64,000 nucleotides of DNA from Sporosarcina sp. BI001-red (GTDB lineage: Bacteria; Bacillota; Bacilli; Bacillales_A; Planococcaceae): the NCBI RefSeq assembly GCF_003384035.1, contig NZ_QQAK01000013.1:235710-299709 (forward strand), given 5' to 3'. This document shows, in pieces, positions 28,951-37,143 of this stretch. The translations under genes and the position numbers were made by a program. How positions within the stretch are numbered: the first letter of the stretch is position 1; each line of letters starts with the position of its first letter. Below the pieces are notes generated by a model. That model ran no database searches. It saw only the letters and a program-made list of their open reading frames with translations, and had not been told where the DNA came from.

Positions 28951-29223
28951 GTATACAAGAGCAACAGACAACAAAAGTGTTGACCGGGAAGAGGATACAG
29001 AACAATTGACGCTAGGGAGTCCATACCTTGACTGGAAGTATGGATGGTCGAAACTGTTACCGTTCACCCCGCGAGCTGCCTTCAGGACCAGCATTTCGCT
29101 GTAAAGATGAGCCGGCTACGGACCGTTATTCCGAAGTTGAGAGATCATGCGCACGACCGGCATGGTAATCAGGGTGGTACCGCGAATTCGTCCTCGTCCC
29201 TTTTTTAGGGGACGAGTTTTTTT
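28951..29223 (+). promoter_or_regulatory. T-box leader of pheST
   Basis: The T-box sequence AGGGTGGTACCGCG at 29171-29184 is diagnostic, and a terminator hairpin (CTCGTCCC / GGGGACGAG plus seven Ts, 29193-29223) follows it. Uncharged tRNA-Phe would pair with the T-box and open the terminator. The stem-I hairpin with CCATAC/GTATGG arms lies near 29021-29043. A TTC at 29081-29083 is a possible specifier codon for phenylalanine, but I could not fold stem I with certainty. Confidence 0.92.
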
Positions 29224-29251
29224 ATTTTGTTAGGTCTTTATATGTGACAGT

Positions 29252-29377
29252 GTTGAATTGCGTTTCAGGCGGACACTTTCCGAGGGGCTTGATCTCAGCC
29301 TCCTCGGCGCTTCGCTTCTGCGGGGTTATCGATCTTCGCTGATCCCTCCGGAGATGCCGCCCTGTTCTCCATTCAAC
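29252..29377. repeat. Palindromic dispersed element, copy 1
   Basis: About 126 bases bounded by perfect arms GTTGAAT and ATTCAAC, with inner arms GGCGG (29268-29272) and CCGCC (29357-29361). The core is shared with copies at 44367 and 54137. This copy lies between the T-box terminator and the pheS ribosome-binding site, so it is inside the pheST mRNA leader. Confidence 0.85.
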
Positions 29378-29445
29378 GGTTATATGTCCATAAGAAGTGA
29401 CTACGAAAATCCACTTAACTAAGCTATTTTGAAAGGAGAATGACA

Positions 29446-30483
29446 ATGGAGCAGCAGCTGGAACAGTTGAAACAAGAAGCACTGCAGAAAATTGAAGCCG
29501 CAGCGTCAGTGAAAGAACTAAACGACGTGCGCGTAGCTTATCTAGGGAAAAAGGGGCCAATCACGGACCTTTTAAAAGGAATGGGGAAACTTCCGGCAGA
29601 CGAACGTCCTAAGATGGGCGCACTTGTCAACGTCGTTCGTGAAACCGTTACGACTTCTCTAGAAGAGAAAATGGAACTACTCGAACAACAAGCCGTTAAT
29701 GAAAAACTTGAAAAAGAGACGATCGATATCTCTCTACCAGGAAGACCTGTTAAACTCGGCAATCATCATCCGCTGACACGCGTTGTAGAAGAAATCGAAG
29801 ACTTCTTCATCAGCATGGGATATGAAGTGGCGGAAGGTCCTGAAGTGGAACAAGATTACTATAATTTTGAGGCGTTGAACTTGCCGAAAGGTCACCCAGC
29901 GCGCGATATGCAGGATTCATTCTACATTACGGAAGACGTTTTGCTTCGCACTCACACGTCGCCTGTCCAAGCGCGGACAATGGCTTCTAAAAAAGGTGAG
30001 CCCATCAAAATTATCTGTCCAGGTAAAGTGTATCGCCGCGATAGCGATGATGCGACACACTCTCACCAATTTACACAAATTGAAGGTCTCGTAGTTGGCG
30101 AAGACATCCGAATGAGTGACCTGAAGGGGACGCTCGCGTTATTTGCGAAAAAGATGTTCGGTGAAGAACGAGAAATCCGACTTCGTCCAAGCTTCTTCCC
30201 ATTTACAGAGCCTTCTGTTGAAATGGACATATCATGCTTCAAATGCGGCGGATCAGGCTGTAACGTCTGTAAGAAAACGGGCTGGATTGAAATTCTTGGT
30301 GCCGGTATGGTACATCCGAATGTACTCAAAATGGCTGGATATGACCCTGAGGTATTCACTGGATTCGCGTTTGGTATGGGACCAGAGCGAATTGCAATGC
30401 TAAAGTATGGCGTCGAAGACATTCGCCATTTCTTTACGAACGATATGCGTTTCTTATCACAATTTAACCGCACAGAAGTGTAA
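29446..30483 (+). CDS. pheS: Phenylalanine--tRNA ligase alpha subunit
   Basis: Charges tRNA-Phe together with PheT. The N-terminal coiled coil (about 1-85) is followed by the class II catalytic core with [23 protein letters not shown] and motif 3 [14 protein letters not shown] near the end. The ATG at 29446 is used: AAAGGAG is seven bases upstream, whereas the ATG at 29440 is only one base from it. 345 residues. It is controlled by the T-box leader and carries a repeat element in its leader. Confidence 0.96.
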   Translation: MEQQLEQLKQEALQKIEAAASVKELNDVRVAYLGKKGPITDLLKGMGKLPADERPKMGALVNVVRETVTTSLEEKMELLEQQAVNEKLEKETIDISLPGRPVKLGNHHPLTRVVEEIEDFFISMGYEVAEGPEVEQDYYNFEALNLPKGHPARDMQDSFYITEDVLLRTHTSPVQARTMASKKGEPIKIICPGKVYRRDSDDATHSHQFTQIEGLVVGEDIRMSDLKGTLALFAKKMFGEEREIRLRPSFFPFTEPSVEMDISCFKCGGSGCNVCKKTGWIEILGAGMVHPNVLKMAGYDPEVFTGFAFGMGPERIAMLKYGVEDIRHFFTNDMRFLSQFNRTEV

Positions 30484-30495
30484 GGAGGAGACCCC

Positions 30496-32907
30496 ATGTA
30501 CGTATCAACGAAATGGCTAGAAAATTATGTAGATACAAAAGGCATCGCACCTGCGGATCTTGCTGAAAAGATTACACGTGCGGGCATTGAAGTCGATACC
30601 ATCATCGACCGTTCTGAAGGACTGACGAATATTGTTGTCGGACACGTAGAATCTTGTGAGAAGCATCCAGAAGCAGACAAATTGAACATTTGCCAAGTGA
30701 ACATCGGTGAAGAAACGGTTCAAATCATTTGTGGTGCTCCAAACGTTGCGGCAGGACAAAACATTATTGCTGCACTTCCAGGCGCAAAATTGCCAGGCGG
30801 CATAAAGATTAAAAAAGCGAAACTCCGCGGTGAAGTGTCAAACGGCATGATTTGTTCTCTTCAAGAGCTCGGTGTTGAAGGAAAGACCGTCGCAAAAGCT
30901 TATGCAGAAGGCATTTATGTCCTTCCAGCTGATGCTAAGCCGGGGACAGACGCACTTTCATTCCTTGGATTGGATGACGTCATCTTGGAATTCGATTTGA
31001 CACCGAATCGCTCCGACGCGCTCAGCATGTTAGGTGTTGCGTATGAAGTAGGTGCGATTTTATCTGAAGATGTCAAGCTCCCGAAAATTGAATACACAGC
31101 TTCTAATGAAAAAGCTGAAGACGTCTTGACGCTTAAAGTAGAAGCAAAAGAAGACAATCCGATGTACGTTGCAAAAGTCGTTAAAAACTTGAAAGTGGCA
31201 GAGTCACCATTATGGCTTCAAAACTATTTGATGGCTGCAGGCGTTCGTCCGCATAACAACGTGGTCGATATTACGAATTTCGTATTGCTTGAGTACGGTC
31301 AGCCATTGCACGCTTTCGACTACGATCGTCTAGCAACAAAGGAAATCGTCGTTCGCCACGCGGTAGAAGGTGAAAAGATGACGACACTGGATGATGTCGA
31401 GCGTACACTACATGCAGATCAGCTCGTGATTACGAATGGTAAAGAGCCCGTAGCTCTTGCAGGAGTAATGGGAGGAGCGAATTCCGAAGTTCATGACGGC
31501 ACGACAACTGTTGTCATTGAATCGGCTTATTTTGCACCTGCATCTGTTCGCAAAACTTCAAAAGACGTTGGCTTGCGCAGTGATGCTAGTACACGCTTTG
31601 AAAAAGGGGTAGACCCGAACCGTGTAGCTGAAGCAGCAGAACGGGCGGCACAATTGATGGCTGAACTTGCTGGTGGAGAAGTGTTAGCAGGATCAGTTCA
31701 ATTTGATGAGTTGGATAAAGAGTCTGTTCGCATTTTATTGTCACCGGACTATGTGAACCAGCGTCTCGGAATGAAGATTCCAATGGACGAAATGGTTTCG
31801 ATTTTAGGCCGTCTTCAAATTCCTGTAGAAGCAGCGAATGGACAATTGGTCGTCGATGCACCAACACGCAGACAAGATTTACGTATTCGAGAAGATTTAA
31901 TTGAAGAAATTGCACGTCTATATGGTTACGATGAAATTCCGATGACATTGCCAATTGGTGAAAGTGTTCCGGGCGGATTGAACAGCTTCCAGGAAAAACG
32001 ACGCCTCGTTCGCCGTTTTATGGAGAGCGCTGGTCTTTACCAGGCAATCACCTATTCACTAACTTCACGTGCGGAATCTCAAAGCTTCGCACTGGAGACA
32101 GCACCGGTGACTGAGCTTCTTATGCCAATGAGTGAAGATCGTAGCATATTGCGTCAAAGCTTGCTTCCACATTTGTTGGATGCAACAACTTATAACGTTG
32201 CGCGTCGCATTGACACAGTTTCGTTGTATGAGACGGGTTCTGTGTTCTTAGGAACGCAAGAAGATGGTCTCCCGAAAGAAGTGGGCCACGTTGCAGCAGT
32301 GATCACGGGCAAATGGGTCGATCACGCATGGCAACAAGAAAATAAGAAAGTCGATTTCTTTGTGATGAAGGGAATCGTTGAAGGTCTGATGGATACACTT
32401 GGTCTCACTGACAAAGTAACGTATGCAAAAGCCACTCACGACGGATTGCATCCTGGCAGAACCGCAGACATCTTGTTGGATGGCGCAGTAGTAGGCGTTC
32501 TCGGTCAATTACACCCAACTGAACAGAAAAAACACGATTTGAAAGAAACGTATGTGATGGAAATGAACCTAGCAATGTTGCTAGCTGAATCTGCTGAGGC
32601 ACTTGTGTATGCACAAGTCCCACGCTACCCATCGATGTCACGTGATATCGCACTAGTTGTTTCGAAAGACGAAGCGGCCGGAAGCTTAATGGATATTATC
32701 CAAGAAGCAGGCGGTAAATTGTTGAAAGACGTAGCTGTATTCGACTTGTACGAAGGCGACAAAGTCGAAGAAGGCACGAAGTCACTCGCGTTCTCGTTAA
32801 CGTACTTCGATCCAGAACGCACTTTGACAGACGAGGAAGTTGTGACGCGTCATGACAAAGTACTCGCTGCACTGAAAGAAAAATCAGGCGCAGTCTTGCG
32901 TGGCTGA
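30496..32907 (+). CDS. pheT: Phenylalanine--tRNA ligase beta subunit
   Basis: 803 residues. In order: tRNA-binding OB domain (about 40-150, including HPEADKLNICQV), B3/B4 editing domain (HAFDYDRL region), B5 domain, the catalytic-like core, and a C-terminal ferredoxin-fold anticodon-binding domain (YPSMSRDIALVV to the end). It lies 12 bases behind pheS with AAGGAGGAG, so the subunits are co-translated. A strong terminator ends the operon. Confidence 0.96.
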   Translation: MYVSTKWLENYVDTKGIAPADLAEKITRAGIEVDTIIDRSEGLTNIVVGHVESCEKHPEADKLNICQVNIGEETVQIICGAPNVAAGQNIIAALPGAKLPGGIKIKKAKLRGEVSNGMICSLQELGVEGKTVAKAYAEGIYVLPADAKPGTDALSFLGLDDVILEFDLTPNRSDALSMLGVAYEVGAILSEDVKLPKIEYTASNEKAEDVLTLKVEAKEDNPMYVAKVVKNLKVAESPLWLQNYLMAAGVRPHNNVVDITNFVLLEYGQPLHAFDYDRLATKEIVVRHAVEGEKMTTLDDVERTLHADQLVITNGKEPVALAGVMGGANSEVHDGTTTVVIESAYFAPASVRKTSKDVGLRSDASTRFEKGVDPNRVAEAAERAAQLMAELAGGEVLAGSVQFDELDKESVRILLSPDYVNQRLGMKIPMDEMVSILGRLQIPVEAANGQLVVDAPTRRQDLRIREDLIEEIARLYGYDEIPMTLPIGESVPGGLNSFQEKRRLVRRFMESAGLYQAITYSLTSRAESQSFALETAPVTELLMPMSEDRSILRQSLLPHLLDATTYNVARRIDTVSLYETGSVFLGTQEDGLPKEVGHVAAVITGKWVDHAWQQENKKVDFFVMKGIVEGLMDTLGLTDKVTYAKATHDGLHPGRTADILLDGAVVGVLGQLHPTEQKKHDLKETYVMEMNLAMLLAESAEALVYAQVPRYPSMSRDIALVVSKDEAAGSLMDIIQEAGGKLLKDVAVFDLYEGDKVEEGTKSLAFSLTYFDPERTLTDEEVVTRHDKVLAALKEKSGAVLRG

Positions 32908-32916
32908 TGTTATATG

Positions 32917-32963
32917 AAAAACAGAGGGAGAACCGGTGTATGCCGGTTCTCCCTCTGTTTTTG
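32917..32963 (+). terminator. Terminator of pheST
   Basis: Perfect arms ACAGAGGGAGAACCGG and CCGGTTCTCCCTCTGT with a six-base loop and a T run. Confidence 0.92.
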
Positions 32964-33006
32964 TGTGTATGAGAGTTAACGATGTACCTGGTCGTTTAGG
33001 CGAGGA

Positions 33007-33354
33007 ACCCGCTCGTTTCAGTCAACAACCCGCCCGTTCCGGTTGGCGACTCGCCCGTTTCGAGTTGGAACCCGCTCGTTCCGGTTGGCAACCCACCCGT
33101 TTCGAGTGGGAACCCGCCCGTTTCAGTCAGCAACCCGCCCGTTCCGAGTGGCAACCCGCCCGTTTCAGTCAGCAACCCGCCCGTTTCGGTTGGCGACCCG
33201 CCCGTTTCGAGTTGAAACCCGCTCGTTTCAGTCAGTAACCCGCCCGTTCCGAGTTGGAACCCGCTCGTTTCAGTCAGTAACCCGCCCGTTTCGAGTTGGA
33301 ACCCGCTCGTTTCAGTCAGCAACCCGCCCGTTCCGAGTTGAAACCCGCTCGTTC
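33007..33354. repeat. Tandem 21-bp repeat array 1
   Basis: Sixteen full 21-base units (33007-33342) and a broken seventeenth. Each unit has a constant half, ACCCGCYCGTT (with an occasional base change), and a variable half drawn from few forms: YCAGTCARCA, YCGAGTTGGA and YCGGTTGGCR. In the right part the first two forms alternate, giving a 42-base higher-order period. As 21 is a multiple of three, several frames on both strands stay open; I see no ribosome-binding site and regard them as non-coding. Confidence 0.95.
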
Positions 33355-33620
33355 AAATAGCCCCATTACCGCGGAACCATAATTAGGGTAAACATTCATC
33401 GGACTCGCGACCAATTAATCCCTAACCACCGTCCAACCTAAAACCTAGATTGAATTTTGTTCTCCGCACACTCAATCTTTCTAGAATTTAAGCACATGTA
33501 TCTCGCCACCTAGTAAAGCTCAAAGCAAATTGTGTCAAAAACGCGATAATGCTATTTTCGATCAAAGCCTTCCCCTTCTTTGGAAGAACCGCTACACTAA
33601 AGAAAAAAGGGGTGACGCCA
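33355..33620. other. Spacer between array 1 and the NERD gene
   Basis: No gene. It holds CCGCGGAA (33370-33377) and CTCGCGACCAAT (from 33404), both of which recur beside array 2 but in a different order. Confidence 0.5.
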
Positions 33621-34574
33621 TTGATCTATAAACATCGGACCAAGCCACGACTTTTAAGTGGGCTACTGGCTTTAGAGAAACGTCTTTCGCCAACACATGA
33701 GAAATACGAGTATATCCAGAGTGAGCTGTATAAAACCCGTGCCGGTTACGGAGGCGAGCAAGAATACGATCGCTACATGAAAGAAGTCCGGACCGACTAT
33801 CCACATGCCATACTCCACGATCTTTCCCTACAACATGAAGGTATCCATTTTCAAATCGACTCACTTTTCATCACACCAGATTCCATCATCATTTCAGAGA
33901 TAAAAAACATTGCCGATAAAATTTTCATAAAAGCCAAGCCAACGCAATTTATGAAGCAACTGCCTGACGGAACACGGTTGCTATTCCGAAGTCCCATTGC
34001 AGAAGTGGAACGCAAAATACAGTTTCTCGAAAAGTGGTTAGCTAGCCGGAATGTACATGTAAAGGTGAAGGGGCTCATTGTATTTGCATATAACAATGAA
34101 ATGTTTATTGAAGAAAAGCCATCTATGGAAGTGATTACTGCTTATGAGGCACCTACTTATTTCCGTTCATTGACCCCGCAGACACAGATTTTAGAGGAAC
34201 GGGATATTGCAAGAATTGCAAAAGCGCTGGCCCGAGGACATAAGGAATACAATCCGTATCCAATAACTGTGCGATACAAATTAGCTGAGAGTGATATTAG
34301 GAGAGGGGTATTTTGTTCGAGTTGTGAAATTCCAACAATTATGAGATGGTCCGACTTGAGATGGGATTGCCCAGTCTGCGGTGTACGTGAAATCGGGAGT
34401 CACCAAAGTGCGGTAATAGATTGGTTTATGCTAATGTCCGGTCCACTGACCAATCGCAAGTTTTGTGAATTCACAGGAATCACTAATCGCCACACTGCAA
34501 AAAGACTGCTAGCTCGCTCAGATATTCAAAGGCGGGGGAATGGACGAGGCTGTCGTTACACATCATTAACATAG
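33621..34574 (+). CDS. NERD-domain nuclease-like protein with C-terminal zinc ribbon
   Basis: 317 residues from the TTG at 33621, which has AAGGGGTG six bases upstream. The N-terminal NERD domain has the restriction-endonuclease-like pattern: GGEQ with Glu46, FQIDSLFI with Asp80, and SEIKN with Glu93 and Lys95. A zinc-ribbon-like region follows with Cys232, Cys235, Cys250 and Cys253, and the last ~50 residues look like a helix-turn-helix (KFCEFTGITNRHTAKRLL). The function is unproven; the family is thought to act on DNA. It is flanked on both sides by 21-bp arrays and inserted between pheT and rnhC. Confidence 0.8.
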   Translation: MIYKHRTKPRLLSGLLALEKRLSPTHEKYEYIQSELYKTRAGYGGEQEYDRYMKEVRTDYPHAILHDLSLQHEGIHFQIDSLFITPDSIIISEIKNIADKIFIKAKPTQFMKQLPDGTRLLFRSPIAEVERKIQFLEKWLASRNVHVKVKGLIVFAYNNEMFIEEKPSMEVITAYEAPTYFRSLTPQTQILEERDIARIAKALARGHKEYNPYPITVRYKLAESDIRRGVFCSSCEIPTIMRWSDLRWDCPVCGVREIGSHQSAVIDWFMLMSGPLTNRKFCEFTGITNRHTAKRLLARSDIQRRGNGRGCRYTSLT

Positions 34575-34609
34575 CGTACCTAAATAGAATAAAAAACAAG
34601 TGATGATTA

Positions 34610-34637
34610 GTGCGCTTCGCCCTGCGAAGCGTTTTTG
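34610..34637 (+). terminator. Terminator of the NERD gene
   Basis: Arms CGCTTCGC and GCGAAGCG around CCT, followed by TTTTT. Confidence 0.8.
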
Positions 34638-34858
34638 TCTGTCCATTGAACCTGATGGCTTCGTACCACACCTCGCATGTTTCCTGTTTCTTGCCCGCGG
34701 CAGGCAACTTTCTTCAATTCGTATCCAAGCTCGCGACCAATCAATTTCCCTTTAATTCAAAACCAAGATTAATTGGTGTGCTTCGCTCCGCTACGCATTT
34801 AGTAATGGATAGTGGGGGAGTAAGGACTGCCGCGGAAAACTATTCATTACGGGCGAGA
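34638..34858. other. Spacer between the NERD gene and array 2
   Basis: No supported gene. CTCGCGACCAAT recurs from 34730 and CCGCGGAA from about 34830, matching the spacer beyond array 1 in another order. Confidence 0.5.
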
Positions 34859-35140
34859 ACCCGCCCGTTCCGCGTCAGAACCCGCCCGTTTCCCCGCGCA
34901 ACCCGCTCGTTCGCGCGATGAACCCGCTCGTTTCAGTCAACAACCCGCCCGCTCCGAGTGGGAACCCGCTCGTTTCAGTCAGCAACCCGCTCGTTTCGAG
35001 TTGGAACCCGCTCGTTTCAGTCAGCAACCCGCTCGTTCCGAGTTGGAACCCGCTCGTTTCAGTCAGCAACCCGCTCGTTCCGCGTCAGAACCCGCTCGTT
35101 TCCGCGATGAACCCGCTCGTTTCCCCGCGCAACCCGCTCT
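34859..35140. repeat. Tandem 21-bp repeat array 2
   Basis: Thirteen full units (34859-35131) and a partial one, same constant half as array 1. The middle (34922-35068) repeats the alternating YCAGTCARCA and YCGAGTTGGA forms. The ends carry forms not seen in array 1: CCGCGTCAGA (34859 and 35069), TCCCCGCGCA (34880 and 35111), and GCGATGA-type ends. These end variants occur on both sides, so the array has a rough mirror order of unit types. Confidence 0.95.
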
Positions 35141-35158
35141 AACATTCAATAATCCCAA

Positions 35159-36097
35159 TCACCCACGCTTCTTAGACGCCAACACCGCAGCCTTCTTCGC
35201 ATTCGCGAAGTGCCACTTCGTCAACGAGCGCAAAAATGGTTCGCCTTTCGATAGTAAAATAGAAGCTGCCGTTTCATCCACCTTCTTGCCGGCGCCTTTA
35301 GGGAGTGTTCGTCCCGCCAATCCACTCAACCGGTCCATTTCATCCAAAAACGCTACACGAGCGATTATGGATGCCGCTGCAACCGCGACATGTAAACCTT
35401 CCGCTTTCGTTGCAAACAACACATTTTCCCGAACAATTTCACGTTCATCTTTTAAATAGTTGTAATACACACCGCGCTCCGCAAATTGGTCTATCAAAAT
35501 ATAATCTGGATGCTCATCTTCCAACTTATTCAACACATGGCGGATCGCCTGATTGTGCAGCAAGGCCTTGATTTTCCCTTGAGACCAGCCTTTAGCTTGC
35601 ACAGTATTGTATTTTTCGTTTTGAAGCGTGAGCACACTATACGTCACCACCGATTTCAAATCTGGCGCAATCGATCTCATGTACGGGTCCGTCAGCAACT
35701 TAGAGTCCTTTACACCCAGCTCAGCGACAAGGGGAATTTGATCCGCGCGTACATAACATGCGCACACCGTCACCGGACCAAAGAAATCGCCTGTACCTGT
35801 TTCATCCGAACCGATCACAGAAAGTGTCTCAAGTCGATCGGGGAGGGCTGCGCCTTTTACAACAGCTTTTTTCTTCGTAGCACTAACACCGTCACCAGAC
35901 GCCCATTTCGCAGCCTCCATCTCAGCACCGCCGCCTTGAAATAGCACCTTCCCCGAACGATACGCAGTAATCGATGCATTCGCCGTTTTCGCAGCAAACA
36001 CAACCCCTGGTGCATTACGCTTCACAACATCACTCGCATAATGTGCTTTTAGCGCAATTAATTTTTCATTAGACAAGATTATTACAGAATTCGCCAT
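35159..36097 (-). CDS. rnhC: Ribonuclease HIII
   Basis: 312 residues. The N-terminal TBP-like substrate-binding domain (about 1-90) precedes an RNase H fold with the catalytic motif GSDETGTGDFFGP, then the Asp in GVKDSK and the late acids near ILIDQFAE. It removes RNA from RNA-DNA hybrids. ATG at 36097 with AAAGGG upstream. It is read toward array 2 and divergent from zapA, as in B. subtilis. Confidence 0.95.
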   Translation of the reverse strand: MANSVIILSNEKLIALKAHYASDVVKRNAPGVVFAAKTANASITAYRSGKVLFQGGGAEMEAAKWASGDGVSATKKKAVVKGAALPDRLETLSVIGSDETGTGDFFGPVTVCACYVRADQIPLVAELGVKDSKLLTDPYMRSIAPDLKSVVTYSVLTLQNEKYNTVQAKGWSQGKIKALLHNQAIRHVLNKLEDEHPDYILIDQFAERGVYYNYLKDEREIVRENVLFATKAEGLHVAVAAASIIARVAFLDEMDRLSGLAGRTLPKGAGKKVDETAASILLSKGEPFLRSLTKWHFANAKKAAVLASKKRG

Positions 36098-36193
36098 TCA
36101 ATCAACCCTTTCTAACCGTACATTCTAAAACGTTTTGTCTAGTATACCGTGTCCGAAAGAAAGCACAAAAATAGTTAGCTGGCAATGCCTATG

Positions 36194-36223
36194 TTCACAA
36201 ATAAACCTTTTTCATGGTATGAT
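36194..36223 (+). promoter_or_regulatory. Promoter upstream of zapA
   Basis: TTCACA and an extended -10 TGGTATGAT (TATGAT 36218-36223) are 18 bases apart. Confidence 0.6.
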
Positions 36224-36257
36224 TAACTTCATAGTTTTACAGCAGGAGGTTATGGCA

Positions 36258-36518
36258 GTGGAAGAAGAACAAAAAACACGGATTACCATCGATATATACG
36301 GTCAGACGTATACTATCATAGGGACCGATTCGTCTGCTCACGTCCGACAAGTGGCGACACTCGTTGACGACCGGATGCGCGAACTCAGTATGCATAATCC
36401 GTATTTAGATACGACGAAAGTTGCTGTGCTCACAGCTGTTAACAGTGTTCATGACTATTTAAAGTTGCAAACAGAAAAAGAATTACTTGAAAAAGAATTG
36501 AAAAAGTTGAAGGGCTGA
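36258..36518 (+). CDS. zapA: Cell division protein ZapA
   Basis: A small Z-ring-associated protein that bundles FtsZ. The N-terminal beta stretch RITIDIYGQTYTIIG and the C-terminal coiled coil rich in Lys/Glu are as in the family. I use the GTG at 36258, eight bases from AGGAGG (36244-36249), giving 86 residues like the B. subtilis protein; the ATG at 36252 is only two bases from that site. It is followed after 9 bases by the CvpA-like gene. Confidence 0.92.
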   Translation: MEEEQKTRITIDIYGQTYTIIGTDSSAHVRQVATLVDDRMRELSMHNPYLDTTKVAVLTAVNSVHDYLKLQTEKELLEKELKKLKG

Positions 36519-36527
36519 CGGCTGCTA

Positions 36528-37067
36528 ATGTTAGATATACTTATATTGTTTCTATTGGTTGGAGGACTGATTACAGGCTTTAGAAGAGGATTGCTTGTAC
36601 AAGTCTTACATATGACAGGTTTTATCGTTTCGTTTATCGTTGCATATGCTTATTACAAACAACTTGCGGATAAATTCGTCCTATGGATTCCGTATCCTGG
36701 AGTTACCGCAGAATCTAAGTTAAGCTGGTCATTCGGACAACTGGATTTGGATCAGACGTTTTACCGGTTGTTAGCTTTTATCCTGATTTTCTTTGTGGTT
36801 AAATTCCTACTGCAACTCTTTGTGTCAATGTTCGACTTCCTGAAACACTTGCCTGTACTTGGATTCATCTCACGTTTCTTTGGGGCTGCATTAGGATTTG
36901 TTGAGTTTTACATAATCATTCTGTTACTCATCAGCTTCCTTGCTTTGCTTCCAATCGATTTTGTTCAAAAATTATTAGATTCTTCATTACTGTCGAAGAC
37001 CATGTTTGAGCATACACCGGTCATTTCGAGCACAGTGAAGGATTGGTGGTACGTTTACACACAATAA
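36528..37067 (+). CDS. CvpA family membrane protein (YshB-like)
   Basis: 179 residues with four hydrophobic segments. The opening MLDILILFLLVGGLITGFRRG is the CvpA/colicin-V-production signature. Members are inner-membrane proteins of unclear job, linked in E. coli to colicin V export and envelope stress. It is in the zapA operon. Confidence 0.88.
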   Translation: MLDILILFLLVGGLITGFRRGLLVQVLHMTGFIVSFIVAYAYYKQLADKFVLWIPYPGVTAESKLSWSFGQLDLDQTFYRLLAFILIFFVVKFLLQLFVSMFDFLKHLPVLGFISRFFGAALGFVEFYIIILLLISFLALLPIDFVQKLLDSSLLSKTMFEHTPVISSTVKDWWYVYTQ

Positions 37068-37071
37068 GTCT

Positions 37072-37108
37072 GAACAGCTTCCCCCCGAGCGGCGGGAAGC
37101 TTTTGTTC
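37072..37108 (+). terminator. Hairpin between the CvpA-like gene and polX
   Basis: Arms GAACAGCTTCCC and GGGAAGCTTTTGTTC pair with small mismatches; the T run is short, so termination may be partial. Confidence 0.5.
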
Positions 37109-37143
37109 AGTCAAGGACCAAATAGAACGAGGAGGTTTTTTTG

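Noticed and set aside
32936..33360. Several ~100-residue frames on both strands across the 21-bp array 1
   Set aside because: A 21-base period keeps any stop-free frame open, giving heptad-like repeats in several frames at once. No ribosome-binding site or promoter fits, and the first frame starts inside the pheT terminator.
33007..35131. CRISPR array
   Set aside because: Units are directly adjacent with no unique spacers of CRISPR length, the variable halves are reused, and there are no cas genes.
34875..35142. Frames across array 2 giving NPLVS-type repeat peptides
   Set aside because: Same cause as array 1; the translation is a by-product of the repeat.
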